A stretch of 64,000 nt of DNA. Source: Tamarix chinensis (Eukaryota > Streptophyta > Magnoliopsida > Caryophyllales > Tamaricaceae). Both the position numbers and the translations under genes were made by a program. The notes beneath the pieces are model-generated. The model ran no database searches. It saw nothing but the letters and a program-made list of their open reading frames with translations, and was not told the DNA's origin. Below, piece by piece: positions 11,571 to 23,129 of the stretch. Each line of letters opens with the position of its first letter. The stretch's first letter is position 1. The stretch lies in contig CM060171.1 in NCBI GenBank assembly GCA_030549775.1, forward strand, positions 59,268,360 through 59,332,359, given 5' to 3'.

Positions 11571-12556
11571 TATTTGATGGTTTATAAGGAGTGCTATGAA
11601 TATCAATTGGAGTTAAGTGAGGAAGTGCCTACTAATGTTAGGAAATTGTTAGAGGAATATAGTGAATTGTTTCCTGATGAAATTCCCCATGGATTACCTC
11701 CATTAAGGGGGATAGAACATCAAATAGACTTTGTGCCAGGAGCTGTTATCCTAAGTAAGCCTGCTATAGAGCTAATCTTGAAGAAGTTATGGAGTTAAAG
11801 AGGCAGGTTTCTGAATTATTGAGTAAAGGCTATAATAAGGAATCAATGCGTCCCTGTGCAGTCCCAGTACTATTAGTACCTAAGAAAGATGGAAGTTGGA
11901 GGATGTGCATAGATAGCAGGGCAATAAATAAAATAACCATTAAGTATAGATATCTTATACCAAGATTAGATGAAATGTTAGATCTTCTCCATAGTGCTGT
12001 GATATTTTCAAAAATAGACTTAAAGAGTGGATATCATCGAATTAGAATGAAGCCAGGAGATGAATGAAAGACAGCCTTCAAAACAAACTTTGGGTTATAT
12101 GAATGGTTAGTTATACCCTTTGGGTTATCCAATGCTCCCAGTACTTTTATGAGGCTTATGAATCATGTGCTTAGAAATTTTATTGGAAAATTTGTAGTTG
12201 TTTATTTTGATGGCGTACTTATTTATAGCAAATCTTTAGAAGAGCATTTGAGACATTTAAGAATTATTCTGGATGTGTTTAAAACGGAATAGTTGTATGC
12301 TAATTTAGCTAATTCTAGGTTTTGTTTAGAAAGTGTAGTGTTCCTAGGATTTGTTGTGGATAAGGATGGCATATCTGTTGATAAAGAAAAGATTAAAGCT
12401 ATTCAGGAGTGGCCTGTACCAAAAACTGTGATTGAAGTTACAAGTTTCCATGGTTTGTGTTCTTTTTATCGTAGATTTGTTAAGAATTTTAGTACCATAG
12501 ATGCTCCCTTAACAGCAATAACAAAAAAAAGGAAAATGGTTTTAAATGGGGCTTAG
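11571..12556 (+). pseudogene. Reverse transcriptase of the CRM-like element (frameshifted, catalytic Asp lost)
   Basis: The N-terminal motif GLPPLRGIEHQIDFVPGA lies at about 11692-11745. A frameshift just before 11789 moves the frame; palm motifs then follow: [20 protein letters not shown] (11855-11914), [23 protein letters not shown] with the first catalytic Asp at about 12018, and FGLSNAPS at about 12120. The catalytic loop at about 12200-12214 reads Y-F-D-G instead of Y-F-D-D, so one metal-binding Asp is gone. Stops at 12065 (TGA) and 12290 (TAG) are further damage. The connection motif [17 protein letters not shown] lies at about 12443-12493. Confidence 0.9.
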
Positions 12557-12989
12557 AACAACAAAAATCTTTTGAAACTCTTAAAGCTAAACTAACCCAA
12601 GCGCCTATATTAACTCTTCCTAATTTTGAAAAGATGTTTGAATTAGGTTGTGATGCTTTAGGGTTGGGAATAGGGTTGTACTTTCTCAAGAAGGTAGACC
12701 TATAGCTTATTTTAGTGAAAAATTAATTGGTAGTACTATAAATTACTCTACTTATGAAAAAGAATTATTTGCATTAGCAAGAGCATTAGAAGTTTGGCAA
12801 CATTACTTATGGCCTAGAGAGTTTGTTATAAACACTGATCAGGAAGCTATCAAATATTTAAAAAGTCAGTCAAAATTAAATAGAAGACAGGGTAGGTGGA
12901 TTGAATTTATTGAAATTTTTCCTTATATAATTAAATATAAAAAGGGAGGTGATAATGTACTGGCAGATGCTTTATCTAGGAGACATGCT
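12557..12989 (+). pseudogene. RNase H of the CRM-like element (frameshifted)
   Basis: Begins with a FELGCDALG motif (about 12637-12665; the family has F-x-V-x-x-DAS-x). A one-base shift right after it moves the frame. The new frame reads [11 protein letters not shown] (about 12690), [18 protein letters not shown], a TDQEAIKYL motif (family TDHxALKYL) at about 12835 and ends VLADALSR at about 12957-12980. It would degrade the RNA strand during reverse transcription. Confidence 0.85.
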
Positions 12990-14235
12990 TTGTTGAATGT
13001 TGTAGATACCACTTTGTTGGGATTTTCTTGTATCAAACTTTTATACTTGGAGGATCATGATTTTAAGGAAATATATAAAAATTGTGAAAATTCTGCACAA
13101 GGGAAATATTATATCTCTGAGGGTTACTTATTTAGAGAAAATAGACATTGTATTCCTGATTGCTCATATAGAGGACTATTAATTCAAGAAGCCCATAATG
13201 GTGGACTAATGGCACATTTAGGATTTCAAAAGACTTTAGATATACTAATTGATCATTTCTATTGGCCTCATATGAAAAAAGATGTGTTAAAATATCATGT
13301 TAATTGTATATCTTGTAGATAGGCTAAGTCCACATCAAAACCTTTTGGATTATATACTCCATTGTCTGTTCCTAATTAGCCCTAGACTGATGTTTCCTTG
13401 GATTTCATTTTAGGCTTGCCTAAGACCAATAGAGCCAAAGATTCAATAATGGTTGTAGTAGATAGGTTTAGTAAGATGGCCCATTTTGTACCTTGCAATA
13501 AAACTAATGATGATGTGATTGTAGCTGAATTATTCGTTTCTCATATAGTTAAATTGTATGGAATACCTAAAACAATAGTGTCAGATAGGGATGTTAAATT
13601 TCTGAGTCATTTTTTGGAAGGTTTTGTGGAGTAAATTGGGAACTAAACTGTTATTTTCAACCACATGTCACCCTCAAACAGATGGACAAACAGAGGTAGT
13701 AAATGGAACATTAGGTAATATGTTGAGAGTTGTCCTTGGAAAGAATCTTAAACAATGGAAAAATGTATTACCTTATGTAGAATTTGCTTATAATAGAACA
13801 TTACATTCTACAACTAAAAAGACCCCATTTGAGGTTGTGTATGATTTTAATCCTTTGACTCCCCTTGATTTGAGCCCTTTGCCTAATTCTAAGTTGCACA
13901 ATTTTGATGCTGAATCCCGTGTTGTAAATATAAAGAAATTACATGAATCTGTGAGTCAAAAAGTTGCTAAAAGGGTTCAATAAATGGCTGAGAATGCTAA
14001 TAAAAAGATAAAGAAAATGGTTTTTCAACTAGGAGATTTAGTTTGGGTACACTTTAAGAAGGAACGTTTTCCAAACCTTAGAAAATCAAAATTAGATCCT
14101 AGGGGAGATGGACCTTTTACTATATTAGAAAGAATTAATGATAATACTTATAAAATTGATTTACCTGCTAAATTTGGTAATGTTAGTGATTCTTTTAATG
14201 TTTCTGACCTCAATCCTTCTGTGGGTATTAATTAG
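12990..14235 (+). pseudogene. Integrase of the CRM-like element (broken), no chromodomain
   Basis: An HHCC zinc domain at about 13187-13320 (H-x-G-G-L-x-A-H then C-I-S-C). Stops at 13320, 13377 and 13383. The DDE core: [15 protein letters not shown] (first Asp at about 13401), [13 protein letters not shown] (second Asp at about 13585) and DGQTEVVNGTLGNML (Glu at about 13697); all three acidic residues are visible. A frameshift lies near 13620 and a stop at 13981. The C-terminal GPF/Y region (KERFPNLRKSKL ... DGPFTILERINDNTYKI) ends at TAG 14233-14235, 36 bases before the 3' LTR. No chromodomain follows, as in CRM-like elements. Confidence 0.9.
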
Positions 14236-14257
14236 GTTTCAGAGACAAAACCTCACC

Positions 14258-14270
14258 AAGAAGAGGGGAA
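14258..14270 (+). promoter_or_regulatory. Polypurine tract of the CRM-like element
   Basis: AAGAAGAGGGGAA lies directly before the 3' LTR start TGATATATAT. It primes plus-strand DNA synthesis. Confidence 0.85.
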
Positions 14271-15040
14271 TGATATATATCTCCAAAATTTGTATTTAAA
14301 TAATTCTATTAATTGTTATAAATTATATTGCACATATAATTACTTTTCTTATTGTGTGATTATTTAGGAAATTAATTCAGAACATGGGAGTGGATCAAGG
14401 TGATTGTTGTAGCTACTGTTGGGTGCTGTAACGGAAAATGTGTTGTATTAATTTGTAAAAATCTCATGTGATGCATTTGCAAGCATATTTGGCTAATAGG
14501 GATTAAGCTGGCTGTGTAATCTGCCACCCGACCCATATTTATTGGGTTAGTTGGAATGTGGATTACTCAACCCTTGGTAACCATGATTAGCTAGGAAATT
14601 TTAGCTGATTGGAATTAATTGTAAATCCATTAATTTGGATTATTATCCATTATCGGCTGATTTTGGGCTGATGTTTGGGCTGATCCGTTGTAAAATAGTT
14701 GTGAGCCATCTTCCATATACGTTGTATTATTTGTATCATATACGCCATATAAAAGGCATATATGCTGGTTGTACAGACAGTTTTGGTCGAATACATTGCT
14801 ATTTAATTTTTCTAGAACTCTCTCTCTCGACTTCTCTATCTTGCGCGACCTCCTCGTTCGCAGCTTCTTCTTCTTCCCAATCTTCTTTCTTGATCTACTT
14901 CTCGATCTTTTCCTGTTCTACAACTTCAGAAGCCGTTGATTCAACTACGCTCTAAGTTTTCTAATCTTCCTTTGGATTAAAACCCTTAGGCTGATTTTTC
15001 GATCCGAAGAAAATTTGTGAAACCTGTCCAGGTTTCATTA
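14271..15040 (+). repeat. 3' LTR of the CRM-like element
   Basis: Starts TGATATATATCTCC and ends GGTTTCATTA (terminal CA changed to TA). By eye it agrees with the 5' LTR at well over 90% of positions. It has a short local duplication around 14655-14680 (TTTTGGGCTGATG repeated) and lacks about 34 bp near 14993 that the 5' LTR has between two CTGATT/CGATTTTT-like short repeats, probably a slippage or microhomology deletion. Confidence 0.9.
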
Positions 15041-15476
15041 GATGGGTTGGCTAAGAAAGGAGAAACAAAGGAAAGGAAGATTGGGTCAGACCACGGGGAA
15101 GGAAGAAAAGGAAAGGAGGATAAAAAGAAAAGAGAAAATAAAGAAAAAGGGAAGAGGGAAAATAAGATAAAGGAAAAATAAGAGATTACATTTAGGGTTA
15201 ATATTTGAATTAGTTTAAATTTAGGTTTAAAATAATATTAATTTATCTAGATATTGGGTATCCTATTAGGAAAAATAAACCAAGTAAAATTATTGGTTTT
15301 GGGCTGATTAAAAAAATAGAATAAGATAAAATAATTAGAATAATTTATTAAATAATATATCTGGATTGCGGGTCAAAGATTAACCAAAAATAATTAAGGT
15401 AACAATTAAAGGTTAAACTTTTTGGATAAAAGGCAAAACATTCTAAATTAAGATTACAAAAATTTGAGGTATTACA
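15041..15476 (-). mobile_element. DL2: 5'-proximal part of the reversed solo LTR
   Basis: Resumes the G-rich complement of the C-rich block after the CRM-like element and ends GAGGTATTACA, the reverse complement of the family LTR start TGTAATACC. Together with 3461-7318 it completes the solo LTR. AAGGG follows directly at 15477-15481. Confidence 0.85.
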
Positions 15477-17101
15477 AAGGGATATAAATTGTACAGGAGA
15501 ACCATTCTATATCCATAATGTTGTAGATGTTCACTTAGGGTGCAGTGGCTAGGGAGTTGATAGTGGTCTATAATTTTGAGTAGAGGCTCCATTTTATCAT
15601 CCATATTATGATGGGTGTCATGATTTCTACAACTTGGCAACATTATATGAGTGCACATGTGTTGAAACTATGATGGTTCAAGAGTAAGCTTCTATTTTTG
15701 GTAAGAGGAAGCCCGTGGCATAGGGTTACACAAGGAATATTCAATTTTATGGAGTTGGACCCTTGAGTTTATAGCATAGGAGTCAAAATGGTGGTATGAT
15801 CAGGATTCAAGACCATCAAGACACTTTATTTGTCACTTTTGCGGTCGAGATCCCCAAATACAAGGTTGTCAAGACACATATAGTGGAAAGGTTTTGCTCA
15901 ATGAGGCCACATATCTTTTGAATGCTAATGGCGATAAGGTCATTTCCAATAGCAAGAGAGATAGATCCAGTAGTAGGGACCTCTTGTACCTAAAAGTAAG
16001 CATGCTAACAATGTACCTACCATCTATAGTCATAATAGTTGTAGTAGTAGTAAAGGGAACCTTCCTAAGCCAATGTACAGCCTAAGGAGGCTAAAGGAAG
16101 ACCAAGGGCCTCCCCATTTCCTCAAGGTGGAGGAGGATAGATCCAGGGTGATAGAGGGTATCATGGAGGATATAGAGGAGGAAAATCTGAAGGACACCTG
16201 ATTGTAATATGTCAAGCATAGATTGATCAAGAGTTATTAAAACATATAGTGTTATTTGATTCAGGCACATTCTTATTGTTTGTATCTATAAATTTGGTTG
16301 CTAGAGTTATTTTTTCTCCACTTTCTAGTGTATCTATATCTATGGTGTTATCTTTTGGGGATAGAATGGATTGCACTAGGCTTTACTCGGACATGGACTT
16401 ATAGATGAGCAGTGTAGAATTCTAAGTGAACTTGTTGATATTAACCTATGGTAATTTGGTGTGATCCTTGGGATTAATATGTTGGGGAGATACCAAGTGG
16501 GAATATATTGTTCACATGTGCAAGTACTATTGCAAAGAACTCAGGATATTAGCGTCACCTATAGGAGAGGTAGGATTAGGCCTATAATGAAGGTTGTGTA
16601 TACCCGTACATTGTATTTATTGGTGTTAAGGGGTTGAACAAGCATATGTTGTCATTATAGGATATCCCAAGTTCACATGACTTCCCCAATATGCTCTTGA
16701 AGGAGATAACATATTCGCATGAGATAGACTTCACCATCAAGCTAGTAATAAGGGTGGAGCCAGCTTTGAAGGTACCTTACTAGATGACACTAGTAGAGTT
16801 GCAGTAAAGTCATAGTTAGAGGATTTTTTGGCTCATGTGTACATTCTCTCTAGTATGTCTCCATAGGAAGCACCAATTCTTTCTGTAAAGAAGAAGGATA
16901 GGATCCTTCATTTATGTATAGATTATTAGGGTCTGAACCAGCTGACAGTGAAGAACAGATATCTACTTTTGAGTGATGATTAGTTCAACCAACTTCTGGG
17001 TGATGCAAGCTTTTGAAATATTAACTTGAGGTCACAATATCAACAATTACATGTTAACAAGGTAGACATCATGATGACAACCTTTATAACACGATATAGG
17101 T
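15477..17101 (+). pseudogene. Del-1 gag end, protease and start of reverse transcriptase (broken)
   Basis: Continues Del-1 after solo LTR DL2. A degenerate zinc knuckle reading C-H-F-C-G with a later Cys lies at about 15834-15870. A glycine-rich tail occurs near 16110-16190. The protease motif L-F-D-S-G-T is at about 16252-16272. From about 16850 RT motifs appear: S-S-M-S-P-x-E-A-P, VKKKDRILHLCIDY, GLNQLTVKNRYLL, then a FITRY motif (family FRTRYGHYEF) at about 17082-17096, where solo LTR DL3 interrupts. Many stops and frame changes. The RT continues at 22320 with YYEF and MPF motifs, which fits chromoviruses of Del/Tekay type. Confidence 0.8.
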
Positions 17102-20100
17102 TATAATACCCCCAAATTTTTATAACCTTACTTTAGAACATTTAACCTTTTATTTGAAAATTTTAACCTTTAAATATTAGTTTAATTAGTTTTTATAACT
17201 TTTGACTCACAAATCCAGATAAATTCTTTAATAAATTAGTCTAATTATTTTATCCTATTTTCTTTCTTTTATTTAGACCTAACCTAAATCGATAATTTTA
17301 CCTGTATTATTTTTTCTAATAAGATACCCCAAATCAAGATAAACTAGATTTATTCTAAACCTAAATTTAACCTAATTTTAATTCTAATCCTAAATTTAAT
17401 ATTTTTCCTTTCCTTATTTTACATTGTCCCCCTTTTCTTTCCTTTCACTTTTTCTTTTTCTTTTTCTCCCCCTTTCATTTTCTCTTCCTTGGTCGAAAAT
17501 CCCTTTCCTTTGTTTCTCCTTTCCTGGGTAGCCCTACCTAAACCACCTTTTCTCCTCTTTTTATTCTTTCCATCCCCGAGCCCTAACCCACTTTCCATTC
17601 CCCTCCTTTCTCTCCTTCTCTCCCTTAGCCTGTATTACCCAGCTAGCCTACCTTCTTCTTCTTCTTCTTTCTCTTCTACTTCTCTTCCTCAACTGGCTCT
17701 ACCTAGCCAACCTTCCCTTCTTTCTAATTCTCCCTCACTCATCTTACCTCTCAAACACATCCCCTACCCCTAAACACTCCCTTATCCTCTTCATCTCCTC
17801 TACACACATCACCCCTCTTCACACACCCCAAATAACACCCTATACTCCTACCTCGACCACACCTACCTTCCTTTCCTCTTCCAGCCCAAAAAACCCTACA
17901 TGTCTCCTCCTTCTCATGAATTATCCTTCCTTTTTTTCCATACCTATCATTATCTCCTCTATATATGCCTCTACACATCTACCTTGTCCAAGTCTGCACC
18001 ACCCCATTTTAGCATGCCTCTACAACATCATGCACACCCACCTGCCATCCCTTCTTCCCTCTTCTAAATAGACACACAAGCCCTGCATTTCTTTTCCCCG
18101 CATCGTCTGCCTTTCCTTTTCCTTTCCCTTCTACACTATCCTACGCCTCTAGTAATTCATCACCCCTACCATTACCCACTCCCCTACACCCTGCCTATCA
18201 TAGCAATCGCCCCAATTCCTTACCTTCACCTATCCTTTTCCCCTACAATTCCCACATGCCCAATCACACGCCTAAGAACCCTTCATCGTTGGTTCCCCCC
18301 TTCACACCAGCTTTGTGCATGTATGTATATATATATATATATGCATGCATGCATGCATACCTACACATTCTTCTCCATTTTTGCCCCCAACAACCCCGAA
18401 CCCTTCTCCTCTATCTTTCTTCTTCATCCTCATCGAAATTGTCATCCCCTTTGCATCCTACCTCCTCCTACATCACACCACACCACCAAACCCCCAAGCC
18501 ATATCACTCTTCTTCCTCCCTCTGCCACCTTCCCCTATCTCTATTTTTCTTTCCCTTACCACCATCATTCATTGGTGACCATCCTATGCCACCACATAAC
18601 CATCAACTAATGCCTTATCCAGTATAGCCTCCTTACACAACTGATCCACAACCACACCACCACCCATCCACCTATGCCCCCTTACACTATGCTTCTCTAC
18701 CTAACACCACCACCACTACTACCCATCCACTCAACAACCCTCATCCTAGCTTCACCATCTCACCACCTCCCTGTCATGCCCCCCATTCCCCTCAACTAGC
18801 TACCAAAAACCTACACTATCCAGTTCCACCATCACCCTTCCCTTCAGAGAAGTGTCGTTGCCACCCTCAACCATCACCACCATCTAGTCGTGGCTCCTCC
18901 ACTTTACCTCTTCACTTTCATCCCCTTTCCTATTCCTCATTTCCTTCTCCTTGCAGCTCCAACACGACCATCAAATCCACCCCTCACCCTTTCCTACACA
19001 ACCTCGAAACCACCAGCCATCACCCCCATTTGGCTAACCACACCCCTAGCCTTCGACCTCTAGCCTTCGTCTAAAGAACTCACGTGACATGAGCAGCATG
19101 AGGTTTTGCCTCTTTTAAAATAATAATAATAATTTATTTATCCATCTTTCACTTAGAAAAAATTTGGTAATTTCCCTATTTAATATATATTTTTAATATA
19201 AATTATTATCTTAATGATTAAATATTAATATGGTAAATTTGATATTATTTTTAGGTAAAAAATTTGATTATCAGGGCCTAATCATTTTTACTAGGCTACC
19301 AACAAATTGTAATTTTGTTGAAAATTAGGTAATCTTTATAATCCACTAAAATTTTCAAATATCGTATGATAACACATTTATATACAACGTGTTAAATATG
19401 ATAGTTACATTTTAATTCTTATACTCTACTAAAATATTAAATATAGCATAATAGCACATTAGGGTTTGTGATCTATAAATTATATTATTCGCTATGGTGT
19501 AATTATTTGACTAAAAGTGCTAGTATGAAATTTGGTGAAATGGATCATGTTAATTTTTATAAACTATTATTGTGTACGAAAGTATGTTAAAATGGGTTTA
19601 ATGCCGAAATAAATGATATATATCATGTATGACCAAAAGTGATAGGTTGAGCATGCCTAAGTGTATTTTAGTATCAATATTATTATTGTGTATCTTAAGG
19701 GTAATTTGGTCATTTTATCCTATAATGATATTTAATTCAATAAGAATGTTTGATATGCCTTAATTATTATTAATTATGGGAGTAAGTGTTTTGAAGTTTT
19801 AGAAAAGCATGTTAAGGTTTTACATGCAAAGCCATGTGTAAATATACATGTAATGGTTAAGTACCTATATATGAAATTGTGGCTATACATATTTATGATA
19901 GTAGAATGCATGAGAGGTTGAAAAGTCATTCAAATTGGGAATCATGAGATTCAGATGGAAAAATAGGTATTTTAGTTGCCTACGGGGTATTTTTGTCAAT
20001 ATGGTTAAAAATAAAATATTTAGTATTTTAGGATGTTAAATGGTTTAAAATAGATTACATATACTATATGAAAGTGTTAATAGTAGAAAATAGGGATGGA

Positions 20101-20699
20101 ATTGTGATCATATGTGAAAAATATTGGACGTTGACCGTAAAACCTGGATATGATGTTAATGTTGTCATTTTAGTTATGCATATAGCACTCTAGAGTCATA
20201 TAAGTCTTATGAGAAAAGTTATGATTGAATTGTGAAATTTAAGTTTTGTCGAAAAGGTGAATAGAAACCCTAAGGATAGACTATTATCACATGCGTAAAA
20301 TGTAGGATTTGGATCTCAATTTTCATATATGATAACAATAATAATATTTTTAGAATATATATTAAATTTGTTGGTTATATGGATCTTCTAGGAAGAGTTA
20401 TGATTAACTTATGGATATAGGGTTTTGTAGTGAAATATAAATAGTAACTCTAAAGGTATATTATTATTGCATGTGTAAGAAATTGGGATTTAAAACTTGA
20501 AATTTGGGTATGTTATCAACAATAATATTTTAATGATATTTATTGAATTTGGTGATAAAATGAGTACCAAGGGAGAAGTTATGTTTGACTTACAAAATTA
20601 CGGTTTTAGAAGGGATTATGGTTTTTCCTTAGGAGGATATGTTGGGATATGTGTCTTACATTTTTATGTGCGTGTTTGTATGGTGACCTTGAAATAAAT

Positions 20700-21300
20700 A
20701 ACTACGAATAAGATACTAACCATTTATAGTAAAACATTATCTAAGTTAGGATCGATTGTACCTATCCGTGCCACCGGACAAGAATAGTGGCTAGAAGCAT
20801 TTGTGCCTTGGGGTTGTACTTGTCCATTCCACCGAATGAGAATAGTGGAAATGAGTGTTTTACCTTAGGGTTGTATATTATTGATACTATTCCATTGGTT
20901 GAGAATAGTGGAGTCTCTAAACTCAAATTAAATAAATCATTTGAATGATCGTACCATTGATAAGATATTAATCACTTAAAGTGAAATACCATGTGAGTTA
21001 GGACCGTTTGTATCCATCTCTTCCACCATACTAGAATAGTATGTAAGAACATTTTTCCCTAAGTTTGTATATTATTGAAACCGTTCCACCGGTTAAGATA
21101 GTGGTCAGGAGCTTTATGCCCTAGGGTTGTATATTATTAATATCGTTCCACTAATTGAAAATAGTAGCCTGGAGTATTTGCCCTAGGGTTTTATATTATT
21201 GAAATTGTTCTAGCGGTTGAGAATAGTGGTCAGGAGCTTTATGCCTTGAGGTTGTATATTACTGAAACTATTCTACTAGTTAAGAATAGTGGGGTCCTTG
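20700..21300 (+). repeat. CCAC..AATAGTGG tandem arrays in DL3
   Basis: Two higher-order blocks. Each begins with AAGATAYTAAYCAYTTAWAGT (20713 and 20968), followed by units of about 60 bp of the form TTCCACYGG-x-x-x-AATAGTGG ... GCCYTRGGGTTGTATATTATTG. At least seven unit copies can be picked out by eye, several degenerate. Confidence 0.75.
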
Positions 21301-21409
21301 AACTCAATATCAATAAAAATTGGAATGAATCATAATCAATCATTGGTTTGGGTTACGGTTAAGAATAGTGTTACAGAATTTATTGGTAATATGCCTATGA
21401 GCCCTATCT

Positions 21410-21555
21410 ATGGTTCAGTAGCAGCCTTTGTGCTTACCAGTGATTTGGTAGCAGCTTCTGTGCCTACTTGTGGTTTGGCAATATCTTTTGTGCCTAGTTG
21501 TATTTCAGTAGCAAACTTTGTGCCTACCTCTAATGCTATAAGTTGTTATCATTTG
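21410..21555 (+). repeat. ~30-bp tandem array in DL3
   Basis: Five imperfect copies of a unit containing GTAGCAGCCTTTGTGCCTAC-like sequence. It is the reverse complement of the array in DL2 at 4220-4470. Confidence 0.8.
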
Positions 21556-22183
21556 GTGGAAGTGAGCCTACCTACATTATGAGATTTTTTGGTATTGATA
21601 ATGAGATTTGTGGCCATAGTTATGATTTGAGGATGATGTAGTTTCTAATTATACTGAAAAGAGCATCTTTTGGATGTTCCATTGGTTAAGTTTCAATTAA
21701 TTCCAAATGAATGAGCATTAGTAGTATATGGCCTTGATGGTATGTATTTATATGAATGATTATCATATTTCAGTTAATGTATGTATAATCAAATGTTTTA
21801 TATCATATATTTTTGCGATGTGTTCTATGCGGGCTTTTCATATTATTTTGTTTAGTGGGTTGCCTCATACCATTTTAGTGAAGGGTTCCTTTTTATGGGC
21901 CTCTTGTTATTTAATGGGCAGTGATCTTTGTAGGTTAGCTTACAAAATTAGTTGAAGGCTATTATTTGGGTTAAGATTTTAGGTTTATCCGGAATTTTTC
22001 CCGGTATCTTTTGATATAGAAGATTATGTAATCTTAATATCTTTATTTATTTTCTTACACTAAAATTTCGTAACCATTCATAGTTGGTTTTGTTTGAAAT
22101 GATGTTAAATTGCTTTAACTCTCTTGCTACTCTAATTTATAATTGCGTTAATAATTTAAGTGGAGTAACTCTTTTAGCCTTAG

Positions 22184-22229
22184 CACTTGGTAACAGAACG
22201 ATAAAGGAAAACTAGATTTGTACCAAGTG
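22184..22229 (+). other. Conserved inverted repeat near the DL3 LTR 3' end
   Basis: Arms CACTTGGTA (22184-22192) and TACCAAGTG (22221-22229), perfectly complementary, about 90 bp before the LTR end. Confidence 0.75.
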
Positions 22230-22319
22230 TGGCAGTAATACCCTATGATATACTATTTTAGCTTCGGCAATCACCTTTCAAAATAAAAATTTTTTATTAT
22301 TAAATTTAATGGTGTTACA

Positions 22320-23129
22320 TGGGTACTATGAGTTCACGATGATGCCTTTTAGGCTCATCAATGTGTCTGCCCTATTTATAGATTTAATGATGAGGATCTT
22401 TTGGTCATTTCTCAATTTATTTATGGTGGTATTCCTATATAATATTTTGGTACGCTCTAGGAGTAGAGAAGAGTATGAGCAACATCTTCACACTAGTTTA
22501 TCATTCCTTAGATAGCACAAGTTGTATGCAAAACTCTCCAAGTGCAAGCTTTAGCATTCGAAGGTTGAATTTTTGGTCATTTGGTGTGAACAAGAGAAGG
22601 AATCAAAGTTCTTATGAAGATTGTGGCAATTACAAATTGGAAGGCATCCACTAACATTCCCTAGGTATAGAGTTTCCTATGGTTGGTTGGGTACTACAGG
22701 CGCTTTATTTAGTCCTTGAAAGTAGTTCATCGTTTATTGAACCTTCTAAAGAATACTATCAAAGTTTAGTGGGATGATGCATATGAGGGCACATTTCAAG
22801 AGTTGAAGTGGTGTCTAACTACAATACTAATTTTGATTTTACCATCGATATTAGATGTGGGTTCAAAGTCCATAGTGATGCGTTAAAGCATAGACTTGGT
22901 TGTGTTTTGATGTGGCTTGGTAAGGTAGTCCCCTATGCTTCTTGTTAATTGAAGCAAGATGAGCTAAACTTCGCAACGCATGATTTGTAGTTAGTAATAG
23001 TCATCCTCGTACTAAAGATTTGGATGCACTATCTCTACATGACAATGTGTAAATTCTTCAACAACCGTAAGAACCTCAGGTATATATTGACTAAAAAGGA
23101 ATTAAATATGAGATAGAGTATATGGCTAG
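22320..23129 (+). pseudogene. Del-1 reverse transcriptase (second part) and RNase H (broken)
   Basis: Starts with YYEFTMMPFRLINVSALFID, the Del/Tekay RT motif with changes. The catalytic loop, normally F-I-D-D, reads F-L-Y-N at about 22432-22443, so both Asp residues are lost. RSREEYEQHLHTSLSFLR follows at about 22460-22515. RNase H remnants appear from about 22858 (FKVHSDALKHRLGCVL). Several stops. The element is cut at 23130 by the start of DL4; no Del-1 integrase or 3' LTR is seen in the window. Confidence 0.8.

Larger units (their letters stand above)
7319..15040 (+). mobile_element. CRM-like Ty3/gypsy chromovirus, complete in structure but dead
   Basis: The order is 5' LTR (7319-8092), primer binding site, leader, gag, protease, reverse transcriptase, RNase H, integrase, polypurine tract and 3' LTR (14271-15040). 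The gag, RT and integrase motifs resemble the CRM (centromeric) chromovirus branch: RT motif [37 protein letters not shown] (read as [10 protein letters not shown]) and an integrase end with KERFPNLRKSKL and no chromodomain visible. It is inserted in the G-rich part of DL2: both flanks align with the C-rich block of DL3 in reverse. No clear target duplication survives. The coding region has many stops, at least three frameshifts and a mutated RT catalytic motif. The lineage call is from recalled motifs and is moderately sure. Confidence 0.85.
17102..22319 (+). mobile_element. DL3: solo giant LTR (5.2 kb) inserted in Del-1 RT
   Basis: Starts TATAATACCCCCAAATTT (canonical TG eroded to TA) and ends GGTGTTACA. 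It is flanked by TAGGT (17097-17101) and TGGGT (22320-22324), a 5-bp duplication with one change. Layout: AT-rich start, C-rich block (about 17400-19075), AT-rich middle, CCAC..AATAGTGG arrays (about 20700-21300), a ~30-bp GTAGCAGCYTTTGTGCCTAC array (about 21410-21555), and a terminal hairpin (22184-22229). No internal region is attached. CG dinucleotides are scarce in the C-rich block, unlike DL6. Small open frames at 17489-18627, 20497 and 21289-21955 are LTR sequence without recognisable domains. Confidence 0.9.

Noticed and set aside
17489..18627. Pro/Ser-rich open frames up to 123 codons
   Set aside because: Same C-rich LTR block in DL3, low-complexity.
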